Under the pieces are notes generated by a model that saw only the letters and a list, made by a program, of their open reading frames with translations, searched no databases and was not told where the DNA came from. Positions 8,797 through 16,362 of a DNA stretch of 64,000 nt are shown piece by piece. Position 1 is the stretch's first letter, and each line of letters opens with the position of its first letter. The DNA is from Streptomyces prunicolor NBRC 13075 (GTDB taxonomy: Bacteria; Actinomycetota; Actinomycetes; Streptomycetales; Streptomycetaceae): NCBI RefSeq assembly GCF_000367365.1, contig NZ_BARF01000003.1:85527-149526 (forward strand), given 5' to 3'. The position numbers and the translations under genes are program-made.

Positions 8797-9432
8797 ATGA
8801 AGCTCGTACTCTTCGGCGCCACCGGCATGGTCGGCAGCCGGATCGCGACGGAGGCGTCGGCCCGCGGCCACCAGGTCCTGGCGGTCAGCCGCTCCGGCCA
8901 GTCGCCGGTCCCCGGGGTCACCGCCACGGCGGCCGACGCGACGGACCCGGAGAAGGTGGCCCAGCTGGCGCGCGGCGCCGACGCGGTGGCCTCGGCGTGC
9001 GTACCGCCGCGCGACGGCAGCGATCCGCGCGGACCGTTCCTCGCCCTGAACGAGGCGCTCGTGGCGGGTGTCCGTGCGGCCGGTGTCGGGCGGCTGCTGG
9101 TCGTGGGCGGCGCCGGCGGTCTGGAGGTCGCCCCAGGGCAGGCCCTCAGCGACCAGCCCGGTTTCCCCGAGGCCTACCTCCCGGAAGCCCACGCGCACCG
9201 CGACGTCCTCGCCTACTACCGCACCCTCGACCTCCTCGACTGGACCTACGTCTCCCCCGCCGCCGAGATCGCCCCGGGCACCCGTACCGGCCGCTTCCGC
9301 GTGGGCGGGGACCAGTTCATGACCGATGACCAGGGCCGCAGCCTCATCAGCGCCGAGGACTACGCGGTCGCGTTCGTCGACGAACTGGAGCAGGACGCCC
9401 ACCCGCGCGCCCGGATGTCGGTCGCGTACTGA
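8797..9432 (+). CDS. NAD(P)-dependent oxidoreductase, NmrA/atypical SDR type
   Basis: A 211-residue Rossmann protein beginning MKLVLFGATGMVGSRIA, which contains the GxxGxxG dinucleotide site of atypical short-chain dehydrogenases. Later motifs are LLVVGGAGGLEV and DWTYVSPAAEIAPG. The canonical YxxxK active site is not evident, as in NmrA-like and flavin/biliverdin reductase-like members. The start is the ATG immediately before the first beta strand. Substrate unknown. Confidence 0.88.
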   Translation: MKLVLFGATGMVGSRIATEASARGHQVLAVSRSGQSPVPGVTATAADATDPEKVAQLARGADAVASACVPPRDGSDPRGPFLALNEALVAGVRAAGVGRLLVVGGAGGLEVAPGQALSDQPGFPEAYLPEAHAHRDVLAYYRTLDLLDWTYVSPAAEIAPGTRTGRFRVGGDQFMTDDQGRSLISAEDYAVAFVDELEQDAHPRARMSVAY

Positions 9433-9454
9433 TGTCCGGCGCAGACTGACGGCT

Positions 9455-10663
9455 GTGAGCGGCCGCGGACACAGACCGGTGCGCCATGGCGACCTCGGGC
9501 GCTCCCCGCTCGGCGCCGGGCTGCCGCGCGCCGGGGACTCCGACGCGATCCGCCGTCAGCACCTCCTGCGGGTGCGCGGGCGCAGCGTCGCCTGGGTGCC
9601 GCCGCTGCTGGTGCTCGTCAGCATCCTGCTCGTCGACTGGTACACCGGCGGTGAGTTCCGGACCGTCTCGTGGATCGTGCTCGTGCCCGGGATCGCCGCG
9701 GCGATCTGCGGGGTGCGCGGCACAGCCGTGTTCGCGGTGCTGGGACTGGCGACCTACGTCCTCGCCGACCACGCCTGGCCGCGCCAGTACCAGACCGGGC
9801 TGCCCGACTTCATCCTCGTCGGGGTCGGCGGCGCGCTCGCCGTGCTGGCCTGCGCGGTCCGGGTGCGCGGCGAGCGTCGCATGCTGCACATGCGGGATGT
9901 CGCCGAGACCACCCGGCGCACGCTGCTGCGCCCGCTGCCGCCGGGCTGGGGCGGCCTCGACCACGCGGCCGTCTACCTTGCCGCGGACGCCGTGGCCCGT
10001 GTCGGCGGCGACTTCTACGACATCCAGCCCGGCCCGCACGGCACCCGCGCCCTCGTCGGTGACGTCCAGGGCAAGGGGCTCGGCGCGGTGGAGGCGGCGG
10101 CCGCGCTGCTCGGTACGTTCCGTGAGGCGGGGTACCACGAGCGGGAGCTCGCGACGGTCGCCGCGCGGCTGGAGACCCGGATCCACCGGCACGGGCTGCA
10201 TCTCGCGGCCCTCGACCCCGAGGACGACGACCGTATCGACCGGTTCGCGACCGCCGTCCTGTTGAGCTTCCCCACCGCCGAACCGGACACCGTCGAGGTC
10301 GTCAACTTCGGTCACGAACCCCCGTTGGTGGTCGGTCCGTTCGGCGTACGGTCGCTGCCGCCCGGGCACGGACTTCCGCTCGGGCTGGGCGAGTTGGCCC
10401 ACATGGACGGGCCGCCGCCGACACTCCGGATCACGCTCGCGCCCGGTGAGACCCTCCTCGTCGTCACGGACGGCGTGACGGAGGCGCGGGACGGGGCGGG
10501 CGTCTTCTACCCGCTCAAGTCCCGCGTGACGGAAGGCGTTTCGGCCGATCCGCGGCTCGCCGAACCGTCCCGCCTCGTCGCCTACGTCCGCGACGGCACG
10601 CTGCGCCACAGCGGCGGACATCTCGCCGACGACACCACGATCTTCGCGGTACGGCGGATGTGA
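9455..10663 (+). CDS. Membrane-bound SpoIIE/RsbU-type PP2C phosphatase
   Basis: About 402 residues. Three membrane helices (residues 35-130) precede a PP2C-like SpoIIE domain with RVGGDFYDIQPG, LVGDVQGKG, VTDGVTEARDG and a terminal DDTTIFAVRRM, which supply the metal-binding Asp/Gly residues. These enzymes dephosphorylate anti-sigma-factor antagonists in partner-switching control of alternative sigma factors. No cognate kinase or antagonist is adjacent. GTG 9455 is the most likely start; the frame also extends upstream into the previous gene. Confidence 0.85.
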   Translation: MSGRGHRPVRHGDLGRSPLGAGLPRAGDSDAIRRQHLLRVRGRSVAWVPPLLVLVSILLVDWYTGGEFRTVSWIVLVPGIAAAICGVRGTAVFAVLGLATYVLADHAWPRQYQTGLPDFILVGVGGALAVLACAVRVRGERRMLHMRDVAETTRRTLLRPLPPGWGGLDHAAVYLAADAVARVGGDFYDIQPGPHGTRALVGDVQGKGLGAVEAAAALLGTFREAGYHERELATVAARLETRIHRHGLHLAALDPEDDDRIDRFATAVLLSFPTAEPDTVEVVNFGHEPPLVVGPFGVRSLPPGHGLPLGLGELAHMDGPPPTLRITLAPGETLLVVTDGVTEARDGAGVFYPLKSRVTEGVSADPRLAEPSRLVAYVRDGTLRHSGGHLADDTTIFAVRRM

Positions 10664-10771
10664 CATCACCCTTTGCAGCAGCAGAGGTTGAGCAGAGGTT
10701 ACGGTGCTCAGGTATGAAGTGAATGACGTGGTTGTTGTGTTCGCTGTGTTCGACGGTTCGGGGGAGGGCGT

Positions 10772-12457
10772 ATGCCTGGAACGGTGCTGCTGCTCGCGGC
10801 CTCGCCGGTGGGCAGGGGGCGCCTGGTGGACGCGGCGTCCGTGCTGCCCGTCCTCGCGGCCGTCGCCCCCGGTGTGCTGTCCGGCACGGAGACCGCCAAC
10901 GTTGTCGAACTCGCCGACCCGTTGGAGCCGCAGGCTGTCCTGACCCGGCTGCGGGCCGCCGCGACAGCGCCGGGTCCGTTGACCGTGTTCATCACCGGGC
11001 AACTCCAACTCGACCGGAAACAGCACCTTCCGCACCTGGCGCTGGCGCGTACGACTCCGGCGACCGTCCGGTACACCGGGTTTCCGTGGGCCTGGGTCCG
11101 GGAGGAGTTGCGGTTGCGGGCACCGGGGACGACGACGTTGCTGCTCGACCTCCATGCCGACGCGGAGACCTGGCAGTGGCTGCGCGTCCATCCACTCGAC
11201 TCGGGCCGCACGAACGCGGTTTACGGTCGCATCGCACCGCCGCCTGCTCGGCGGGGGGTGGCTGTGCCGTCGTACATGAAGGCGGTCGCGACGATTCTGC
11301 GCAGCGGGTGGCGTCCGCCGGTTGAGGAGTTGCATCAGCAGGCGTTGGGGCGGCTGGGGGCGGAGGGGTACGCGGATGTGCTGTTGTCCGCGCCGGGGGG
11401 TGCCGCGCCAGTTGTTGCCGTACAGGGTGTCGGTGTGCCGGGTGTTGGTGCGCTGGGTGTTGCCGTACCGGGTGTGGGTGCGTCGGGCGTTGGTGCGTCG
11501 GGTGTTGCCGTACCGGCTTTTGCCGCGCCGGGTGTTGGTGCGGGCGTCCCTGGGGGCTCCGCCCCCAGACCCCCATCGGCCCTGAAGGGGCCTCGTCCTC
11601 AAACGCCGGACGGGCTGGATTTTGCCGGCGTGAGTGGAAAGAGCGTGCCGCGAGGGCAGGAGGGTGCGGGCCTGAGTGGGAAAAGTGCCGCTCAGGGCGA
11701 GGTCAGTGAGCTGCGGAGCCAGGGCAGTGCGCCGCGGGGCCCGGAGGATGCACGGCGAAGCCAAGACGGCGTGCCGCAAGCCCCGGAGGGTGCAGGGCGA
11801 AGCCGGAACAGCGCGGCGCCAGGCCAGGAGGACGCAGCGCCAAGCCAGGAAGGTGCGCCACCAACCCAGGTAGGTGCGCGGCGAAGCCAATATGGCGCCC
11901 CGCCGAGCGCCGACAACGCCCCGACAAGCCAATATGGCGCCCCGTCAAAACCCCACAACGCCCCCACAAGCCACGACAATGCCGCGCCAAACCCCGACAG
12001 CGCCCCGCCAAACCCCGACAGCGCCCCGCCAAACCCCGACAACGACCCGCACATCGCCGTCGCCTCCGCCGCGCAAGCCGGGCGTCATCTCGATGCCGAT
12101 GCCCTTGCCGCCGAGCACGAGCAGGCCGCCGTACGGGCGCACGGGCGGGGTTCCGAAGAAGCGCTGCACTGGATCGAAGTGCGGGCCGATCTGGCGATGT
12201 TGGCCGGGGATCCGGTGCGCAGTTGCCGGGCCTGGCTCGCGGTGGCGGTCGCGCGGCTGGCGGTGGGGCAGGCGCCGGGTACGGCGGCCGTCGAGGCGGC
12301 TGTGGACCGGGCTCATCATCAGTGGGGGCAGATCCACGACCCCGCTCCCGCCCGTGAACTCGGCCTCACACTCGCCGAGTTGAGGAGCCGGGTGCCAGGT
12401 CGCCGTGCGGGTGCGCTGGATCATGTACGGAAGCAGCTGCTCGAACTTCAGTCGTAG
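10772..12457 (+). CDS. Hypothetical protein with conserved ends and an expanded low-complexity core
   Basis: 561 residues in three parts. Residues 1-205 look conserved and globular (MPGTVLLLAASPVGRGRLVD, FITGQLQLDR, LLLDLHADAETWQWL). Residues 206-435 are repetitive: Val-Gly units including VPGVGA, then a 26-codon stretch matching a Streptomyces intergenic repeat, then Gln/Ser/Ala/Pro/Asn repeats such as APPNPDS. Residues 440-561 form an alpha-helical, TPR-like tail (EALHWIEVRADLAMLAGD) ending LDHVRKQLLELQS. I do not recognise the family. The core appears to have grown by repeat insertion and expansion without loss of frame. Confidence 0.75.
   Translation: MPGTVLLLAASPVGRGRLVDAASVLPVLAAVAPGVLSGTETANVVELADPLEPQAVLTRLRAAATAPGPLTVFITGQLQLDRKQHLPHLALARTTPATVRYTGFPWAWVREELRLRAPGTTTLLLDLHADAETWQWLRVHPLDSGRTNAVYGRIAPPPARRGVAVPSYMKAVATILRSGWRPPVEELHQQALGRLGAEGYADVLLSAPGGAAPVVAVQGVGVPGVGALGVAVPGVGASGVGASGVAVPAFAAPGVGAGVPGGSAPRPPSALKGPRPQTPDGLDFAGVSGKSVPRGQEGAGLSGKSAAQGEVSELRSQGSAPRGPEDARRSQDGVPQAPEGAGRSRNSAAPGQEDAAPSQEGAPPTQVGARRSQYGAPPSADNAPTSQYGAPSKPHNAPTSHDNAAPNPDSAPPNPDSAPPNPDNDPHIAVASAAQAGRHLDADALAAEHEQAAVRAHGRGSEEALHWIEVRADLAMLAGDPVRSCRAWLAVAVARLAVGQAPGTAAVEAAVDRAHHQWGQIHDPAPARELGLTLAELRSRVPGRRAGALDHVRKQLLELQS
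11548..11625. repeat. Dispersed Streptomyces palindromic repeat located inside a coding sequence
   Basis: The segment contains the inverted repeat TGGGGGCTCCGCCCCCA, then GGCCCTGAAGGGGCC, then CTCAAACGCCGGACGGGCTG. From memory this is the common short repeat found between Streptomyces genes. Here it is read in frame by the gene at 10772. Confidence 0.75.
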
Positions 12458-12580
12458 GGCTGGGCCCATCTACCGCCTGGCCAACGCTCACCGGGGACTC
12501 GCGCGGGCGGGTGCGCTGGATCATGTGCGGAAGCAGCTGCTCGAACTTCAGTCGTAGGGCTGGGCCCATCTACCGCCTGG
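12407..12580. repeat. Tandem duplication, 100-nt period, of a gene 3' end
   Basis: Segments 12407-12480 and 12507-12580 are identical except for one base (A at 12427, G at 12527). Each carries the last codons and stop of the gene at 10772 plus downstream sequence. The second copy lies outside the gene, just before the TetR gene end. Confidence 0.95.
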
Positions 12581-12586
12581 CAGCGC

Positions 12587-13201
12587 TCACTCGGTGTCCG
12601 TTCGGGCCAACTCCACCCGCAGGGCCGTCATTTGCATGTCCAGTGCGAACTCGAAGCGTTCGTCGAAGGTGCCGGCGATGACGTAGGCGGAGGCCTTGCG
12701 CAGGGCCGGGAACGCGTCGTCGTCGAAGGCCAGTACGGGGTCGGGGGCGTCGGCGGACTGGGCCTGCTGTTCCTGGGTGATGCCCAGGATCAGGTAGAAC
12801 ACGGTCCAGTTCGCCCAGGCCGCTGTCCGGGGTGGGAAACCCGCGTCCAGCAGGGTCTGGATCATCGTGTCGCCCAGGCGGTACGTGTTGATCTCCGTGG
12901 TCGCGATTCCTGAGAGCAGGCGTGCTCCGTCGCGGTGGGCCAGGAGGGCTCGCCGGCTCCAGTGGGCGAGGGCGCGGAAGCGGTCGTCCCACTGCGTGGG
13001 GAGGTCGGTGACGTCCAGTCCCGCGAGGATGGCGTCCGACATGAGGACGAGCAGTCGCTGCTTGTTCTCCACGTGCCATCGGACGGTGTTGTGCTGCACG
13101 CCCAGCCGGTCCGCGACGGCCCGCATGGTCACCTTGTCCAGGCCCTGCTCGTCGAGCACGTCGACTGCCGCATCGACGACCTCCGCACGGCTGATGCCCA
13201 T
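12587..13201 (-). CDS. TetR family regulator (TetR_C_1-like)
   Basis: 204 residues. The N-terminal HTH reads VVDAAVDVLDEQGLDKVTM then ADRLGVQHNTVRWHVENKQ, the pattern of TetR/TetR_C_1 members. The C-terminal ligand domain contains LLSGIATTEINTYRLGDTM. ATG 13201 has GGAGGAAGG upstream. It is divergent from an esterase, FAD monooxygenase and RidA unit and probably represses it and itself through the palindromes at 13231-13280. A flavin-inactivated aromatic compound or drug is a plausible inducer. Confidence 0.9.
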   Translation of the reverse strand: MGISRAEVVDAAVDVLDEQGLDKVTMRAVADRLGVQHNTVRWHVENKQRLLVLMSDAILAGLDVTDLPTQWDDRFRALAHWSRRALLAHRDGARLLSGIATTEINTYRLGDTMIQTLLDAGFPPRTAAWANWTVFYLILGITQEQQAQSADAPDPVLAFDDDAFPALRKASAYVIAGTFDERFEFALDMQMTALRVELARTDTE

Positions 13202-13230
13202 GGTGCCTTCCTCCATCCTCCGTGACTGCT

Positions 13231-13280
13231 CTTGTCCGGTGGCCAACAATATCGGCGAACGCTCTTGTCCACTGGACAAG
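13231..13280. promoter_or_regulatory. Twin TetR operators in the divergent promoter
   Basis: A perfect 17-nt palindrome CTTGTCCACTGGACAAG occupies 13264-13280. A degenerate copy CTTGTCCGGTGGCCAAC lies at 13231-13247, 33 nt upstream. Both are placed to cover promoters of the TetR gene and of the esterase gene at 13322. Confidence 0.75.
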
Positions 13281-13321
13281 TGGGCGATACCGTTCAGTGC
13301 CCGAGAGGTGAGGAGTGGGCT

Positions 13322-14275
13322 GTGTTCCTGGATCCTGAGTTTCTTCCTGTTTATGAGTCCCTGCCGGAGATGGACGTTTTCGCCGATGTGCCGGGGGCCC
13401 GCGTGGCGCTGCTCGCGGCCAGCGGTGATGGCAAGTCGGACGGCGAGGTGAACGTCGAGGACCGTGAGGTCGTCGTGGAGGGCGTGGAGGGCGCGGAGGG
13501 CGCGGAGGGGCACACGCTGGGCCTGCGGGTCTACACCCCCGTTTCCAGGAGCGACGCCCCGCTGCCCGTCGCGGTCTGGATCCACGGGGGCGGGTTCGTC
13601 CTCGGCGGGCCCAACGCGGAGGACGCCACCTGTCGGCGGCTGGTCGCGGAGCTGGGTATCGCCATCGTCGCCCCGGACTACCGGCTCGCCCCGGAGCATC
13701 CCTACCCCGCCGCGTTCGACGACTGCTACGCCGCGCTGCGCTGGGTCGTCGACGAAGCGGACGCCCTGGGAGTCGACGTAGCGAGGCTGGCATTGGGCGG
13801 GCACTCCGCCGGTGCCGCCCTGGTGGCGGCTGTGGCGCTTGCCGCCCGTGATCGGCAGGGGCCGCGCATCAGGTACCTCCACCTCGGATATCCGGTTCTC
13901 GACGACCGTCTGGAGACCGAATCGGCCCGGGCCGTCACCGATCCGAAACTCTTCAACCGGCAAGGGGCGGCGGCCGGTTGGGAGTTCTACCTCCAGGGGA
14001 GCGATCCGGAGGCCGGTTACGCCGTGCCGGGCCGGGCGAAGGACCTGAGGGATCTGCCGGCCAGCTACATCCTGGTCGACGGGGTCGATCCGGCACGGGA
14101 CGAGGCGCTGGAGTTCGCCGCCCGGCTGAGCGCGGCCGGCAACTCCGTCGAACTCCACCTCGTACCCGGCGTACCGCACATGTTCGACGTCCTGGCCCCG
14201 GGCATCCGCGCCAGCCGCCGGGCCGTAGCGGCCTGGACTTCCGCGTTCGCCCACGGGATCGGAGCGTCACGATGA
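13322..14275 (+). CDS. Alpha/beta hydrolase, hormone-sensitive-lipase-type esterase
   Basis: 317 residues with the HSL-family oxyanion motif HGGGFVLGG, nucleophile GHSAGAAL, catalytic Asp in LVDGVDPARDEAL and His in VPGVPHMFDV. The family hydrolyses short-chain esters. GTG 13322 has AGGAG 6 nt upstream; the frame extends further but would run through the operator. An ATGA overlap with the next gene indicates translational coupling. An acidic Glu/Val/Gly repeat near residue 50 sits ahead of the core fold. Confidence 0.92.
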   Translation: MFLDPEFLPVYESLPEMDVFADVPGARVALLAASGDGKSDGEVNVEDREVVVEGVEGAEGAEGHTLGLRVYTPVSRSDAPLPVAVWIHGGGFVLGGPNAEDATCRRLVAELGIAIVAPDYRLAPEHPYPAAFDDCYAALRWVVDEADALGVDVARLALGGHSAGAALVAAVALAARDRQGPRIRYLHLGYPVLDDRLETESARAVTDPKLFNRQGAAAGWEFYLQGSDPEAGYAVPGRAKDLRDLPASYILVDGVDPARDEALEFAARLSAAGNSVELHLVPGVPHMFDVLAPGIRASRRAVAAWTSAFAHGIGASR

Positions 14276-15816
14276 CGATGAATCAGCAGGTCGTCATCGC
14301 GGGAGCAGGGCCCGTCGGGCTCTGGCTGGCCGCGGAGCTGCGGCTCGCCGGCATCACGGTCACCGTCCTGGAGCCGCGCCCGGAGCGCGATCCGAACTCC
14401 AAGGCGCTCACCGTCCACCCCCGCACCATCGAGCTGCTCGCCTCCCGCGGCCTGGAGCAGCCCTTCCTCGAAGAGGGCCTGCACATCCCCAGCGGGCACT
14501 TCGCGGTCCTCGACAGCCGGCTCGACTTCGGCCTGCTGGAGACCGACTTCCCGTTCACCCTGGCGCTGCTCCAGAGCCGTACCGAGGAACTGTTCGAGAT
14601 CCAGGCCCGGGCGGCCGGCGCGGACATCCGCCGCGGCCACCGCGTCACCGGTCTGACCGAGACCCCCGACTCGGTCACCGTGCACATCGAGGGCCCCGAC
14701 GGCCCGTACGACGAGGAAGCGCTCTACGTCGCCGGCTGCGACGGCACCCGCAGCACGGTCCGCACGAGCGCCCAAATCCCGTACCCGGGCGATGACTTCA
14801 CCGTGCTGGGCTTCCTCGGTGACGTCGTCCTGGACGAGCCCCCGCCCGGTGTGGCGTTCAGCAGGACCGGCATCGACGGCCTCCTGATGATCGTCGCGCT
14901 GCCGGGCGGCCTGCACCGCATCGTGGGCACCGTGCCCTCCGACGTCCGCACCGACTGGCCCGGCGACCTCACCCTGGAGGAACTGCGGGCGAACGTCCGG
15001 CAGGTCACCGGTACCGACTTCGGTCTGCACTCGCCTACCTGGCTGTCCCGCTACAGCAACACCAGCCGCCAGGCGGAGAGTTACGTCAAGGGCCGGGTGG
15101 TGCTCGCCGGTGACGCCGCCCACCAGCACATGCCCGCGGGCGGGGTGGGGCTCAACGTCGGCGTCCAGGACGCCACCAACCTCGGCTGGAAACTCGCGGC
15201 CACCATCCAGGGCCGGGCGCCGGCCGGCCTGCTCGACACGTACCACGACGAGCGCCACCCGGTCGGCGCCGACCTGCTGGAACACACCGCCGCCCAGACG
15301 GCCCTGCTCTCCGCGTTCACCCCCGACGGCCAGCGACTGCGTTCACTGCTCAGCAAACTCGTCGCCGAGCAGCCGGAGCTGAGTCGGACCCTGGGCGAGC
15401 GCCTGTCCGGGCTGCACGTCGCCTACGACGCCCCCACCGCCGACGCCCACCCGCTCACCGGCCGACGGGCGCCGAACCTCACCTTCACCGACGGCGGCGA
15501 CACCGTGTTCGCCCTGCTGCGGACCGGTCGCTACGTCCTGCTCGACCTGCGCGGCCTCCGCGACGACCGCGACGACCGGGGAACGTCCCTGGCCACCGCC
15601 GAGGACGGCACCTTGGTCGGCTCCTTGGCCGGTCCCTTCGTCACCCGCACCGGCACGCTCACCGGGGACCACGCCCCATGGGCGCACGTCAGCGCCGCGC
15701 TCATCCGCCCCGACGGGCATGTGGCCTGGGCGACCGAGGAGGACGACCCCGGAAAGCTCGCGGCCGTCACCCGCGGGGCCCTCGACCGGGCCGCGCTCAC
15801 CGGCGCCGACTGCTAA
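14272..15816 (+). CDS. FAD-dependent aromatic monooxygenase (PHBH/rifampicin-monooxygenase type)
   Basis: 514 residues. GAGPVGLWLAAELRLAG is the FAD-binding GxGxxG site, YVAGCDGTRSTVR the DG motif and VVLAGDAAHQHMPAGGVGLN the GD motif of class A flavoprotein hydroxylases. A C-terminal thioredoxin-like extension follows about residue 380, as in Rox-like drug-inactivating enzymes and polyketide hydroxylases. The enzyme would use NAD(P)H and O2 to hydroxylate an aromatic substrate. Its ATG overlaps the esterase stop. A second class A enzyme lies at 46785. Confidence 0.92.
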   Translation: MTMNQQVVIAGAGPVGLWLAAELRLAGITVTVLEPRPERDPNSKALTVHPRTIELLASRGLEQPFLEEGLHIPSGHFAVLDSRLDFGLLETDFPFTLALLQSRTEELFEIQARAAGADIRRGHRVTGLTETPDSVTVHIEGPDGPYDEEALYVAGCDGTRSTVRTSAQIPYPGDDFTVLGFLGDVVLDEPPPGVAFSRTGIDGLLMIVALPGGLHRIVGTVPSDVRTDWPGDLTLEELRANVRQVTGTDFGLHSPTWLSRYSNTSRQAESYVKGRVVLAGDAAHQHMPAGGVGLNVGVQDATNLGWKLAATIQGRAPAGLLDTYHDERHPVGADLLEHTAAQTALLSAFTPDGQRLRSLLSKLVAEQPELSRTLGERLSGLHVAYDAPTADAHPLTGRRAPNLTFTDGGDTVFALLRTGRYVLLDLRGLRDDRDDRGTSLATAEDGTLVGSLAGPFVTRTGTLTGDHAPWAHVSAALIRPDGHVAWATEEDDPGKLAAVTRGALDRAALTGADC

Positions 15817-15817
15817 T

Positions 15818-15865
15818 GGTCCCGACCACCAGCGGTCGCGACCACCGACGGTCCCGACCGCACCG
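15818..15865. repeat. Three 16-nt tandem units
   Basis: Three imperfect copies related to GGTCCCGACCACCAGC follow one another between the monooxygenase stop and the RidA gene. They may be a simple expansion or could form alternative hairpins. No terminator-like stem is dominant. Confidence 0.6.
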
Positions 15866-15904
15866 GCTCAACTCGCCCTCTCCTCAACGCCCTTGGGAGT
15901 ACAC

Positions 15905-16312
15905 ATGTCCGCGGAAATGATCAACCCCCCGACGCTCGCCCCGCCCGTGATGAACCTCTACACGCAGGTCGTCGCCGCGACCGGCACCCGGTTCGTGGCC
16001 ATCGCCGGGCAGGTCGCCATCGACACCGAGGGGCAGCTCGTCGGCCCCGGCGACTTCGCGGCCCAGGCCGAACAGGTCTTCCGCAACCTCAGGGCCGCCC
16101 TCGAAGCGGCCGGCGCCACCCCGGCGGACCTGATCAAGATGACGATCCATGTCGTGGGCCACCGCCCCGAGATGATCGACACGGTCTTCACGGCCGGCAG
16201 CAAGGCCTTCGACGGCGAGTGGCCGCTCCCGGCCAGCACGTACCTCGGCGTCGAGGCGCTCGGCCTGCCGGAATGGCTCATAGAGGTCGACGGCTACGCG
16301 GTCATCGCCTGA
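15905..16312 (+). CDS. RidA/YjgF family protein
   Basis: 135 residues of the RidA fold (AIAGQVAIDTEGQLVGPGDF, QVFRNLRAALEAAGATPADL, WLIEVDGYAVIA). RidA proteins deaminate reactive enamine/imine intermediates; relatives in catabolic clusters act on ring-cleavage or aminoacrylate-like products. The conserved Arg of true RidA is not obvious at the usual position, suggesting a specialised subgroup. It is probably the third gene of the TetR-controlled unit, 88 nt after the monooxygenase. Confidence 0.9.
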   Translation: MSAEMINPPTLAPPVMNLYTQVVAATGTRFVAIAGQVAIDTEGQLVGPGDFAAQAEQVFRNLRAALEAAGATPADLIKMTIHVVGHRPEMIDTVFTAGSKAFDGEWPLPASTYLGVEALGLPEWLIEVDGYAVIA

Positions 16313-16362
16313 CGCGGAGCCACCCCGGCGGACTCTGGACTCTGGCTGGTTCACCACTCCGG

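Noticed and set aside
9347..11932. Very long minus-strand open frame (861 codons) opposite the phosphatase and repeat protein
   Set aside because: Arg/Pro-rich, no recognisable domain; a GC-rich shadow of two well-supported plus-strand genes.
11985..12050. Short regular repeats considered as a CRISPR array
   Set aside because: Units are contiguous, lack spacers and code APPNPDS in frame.
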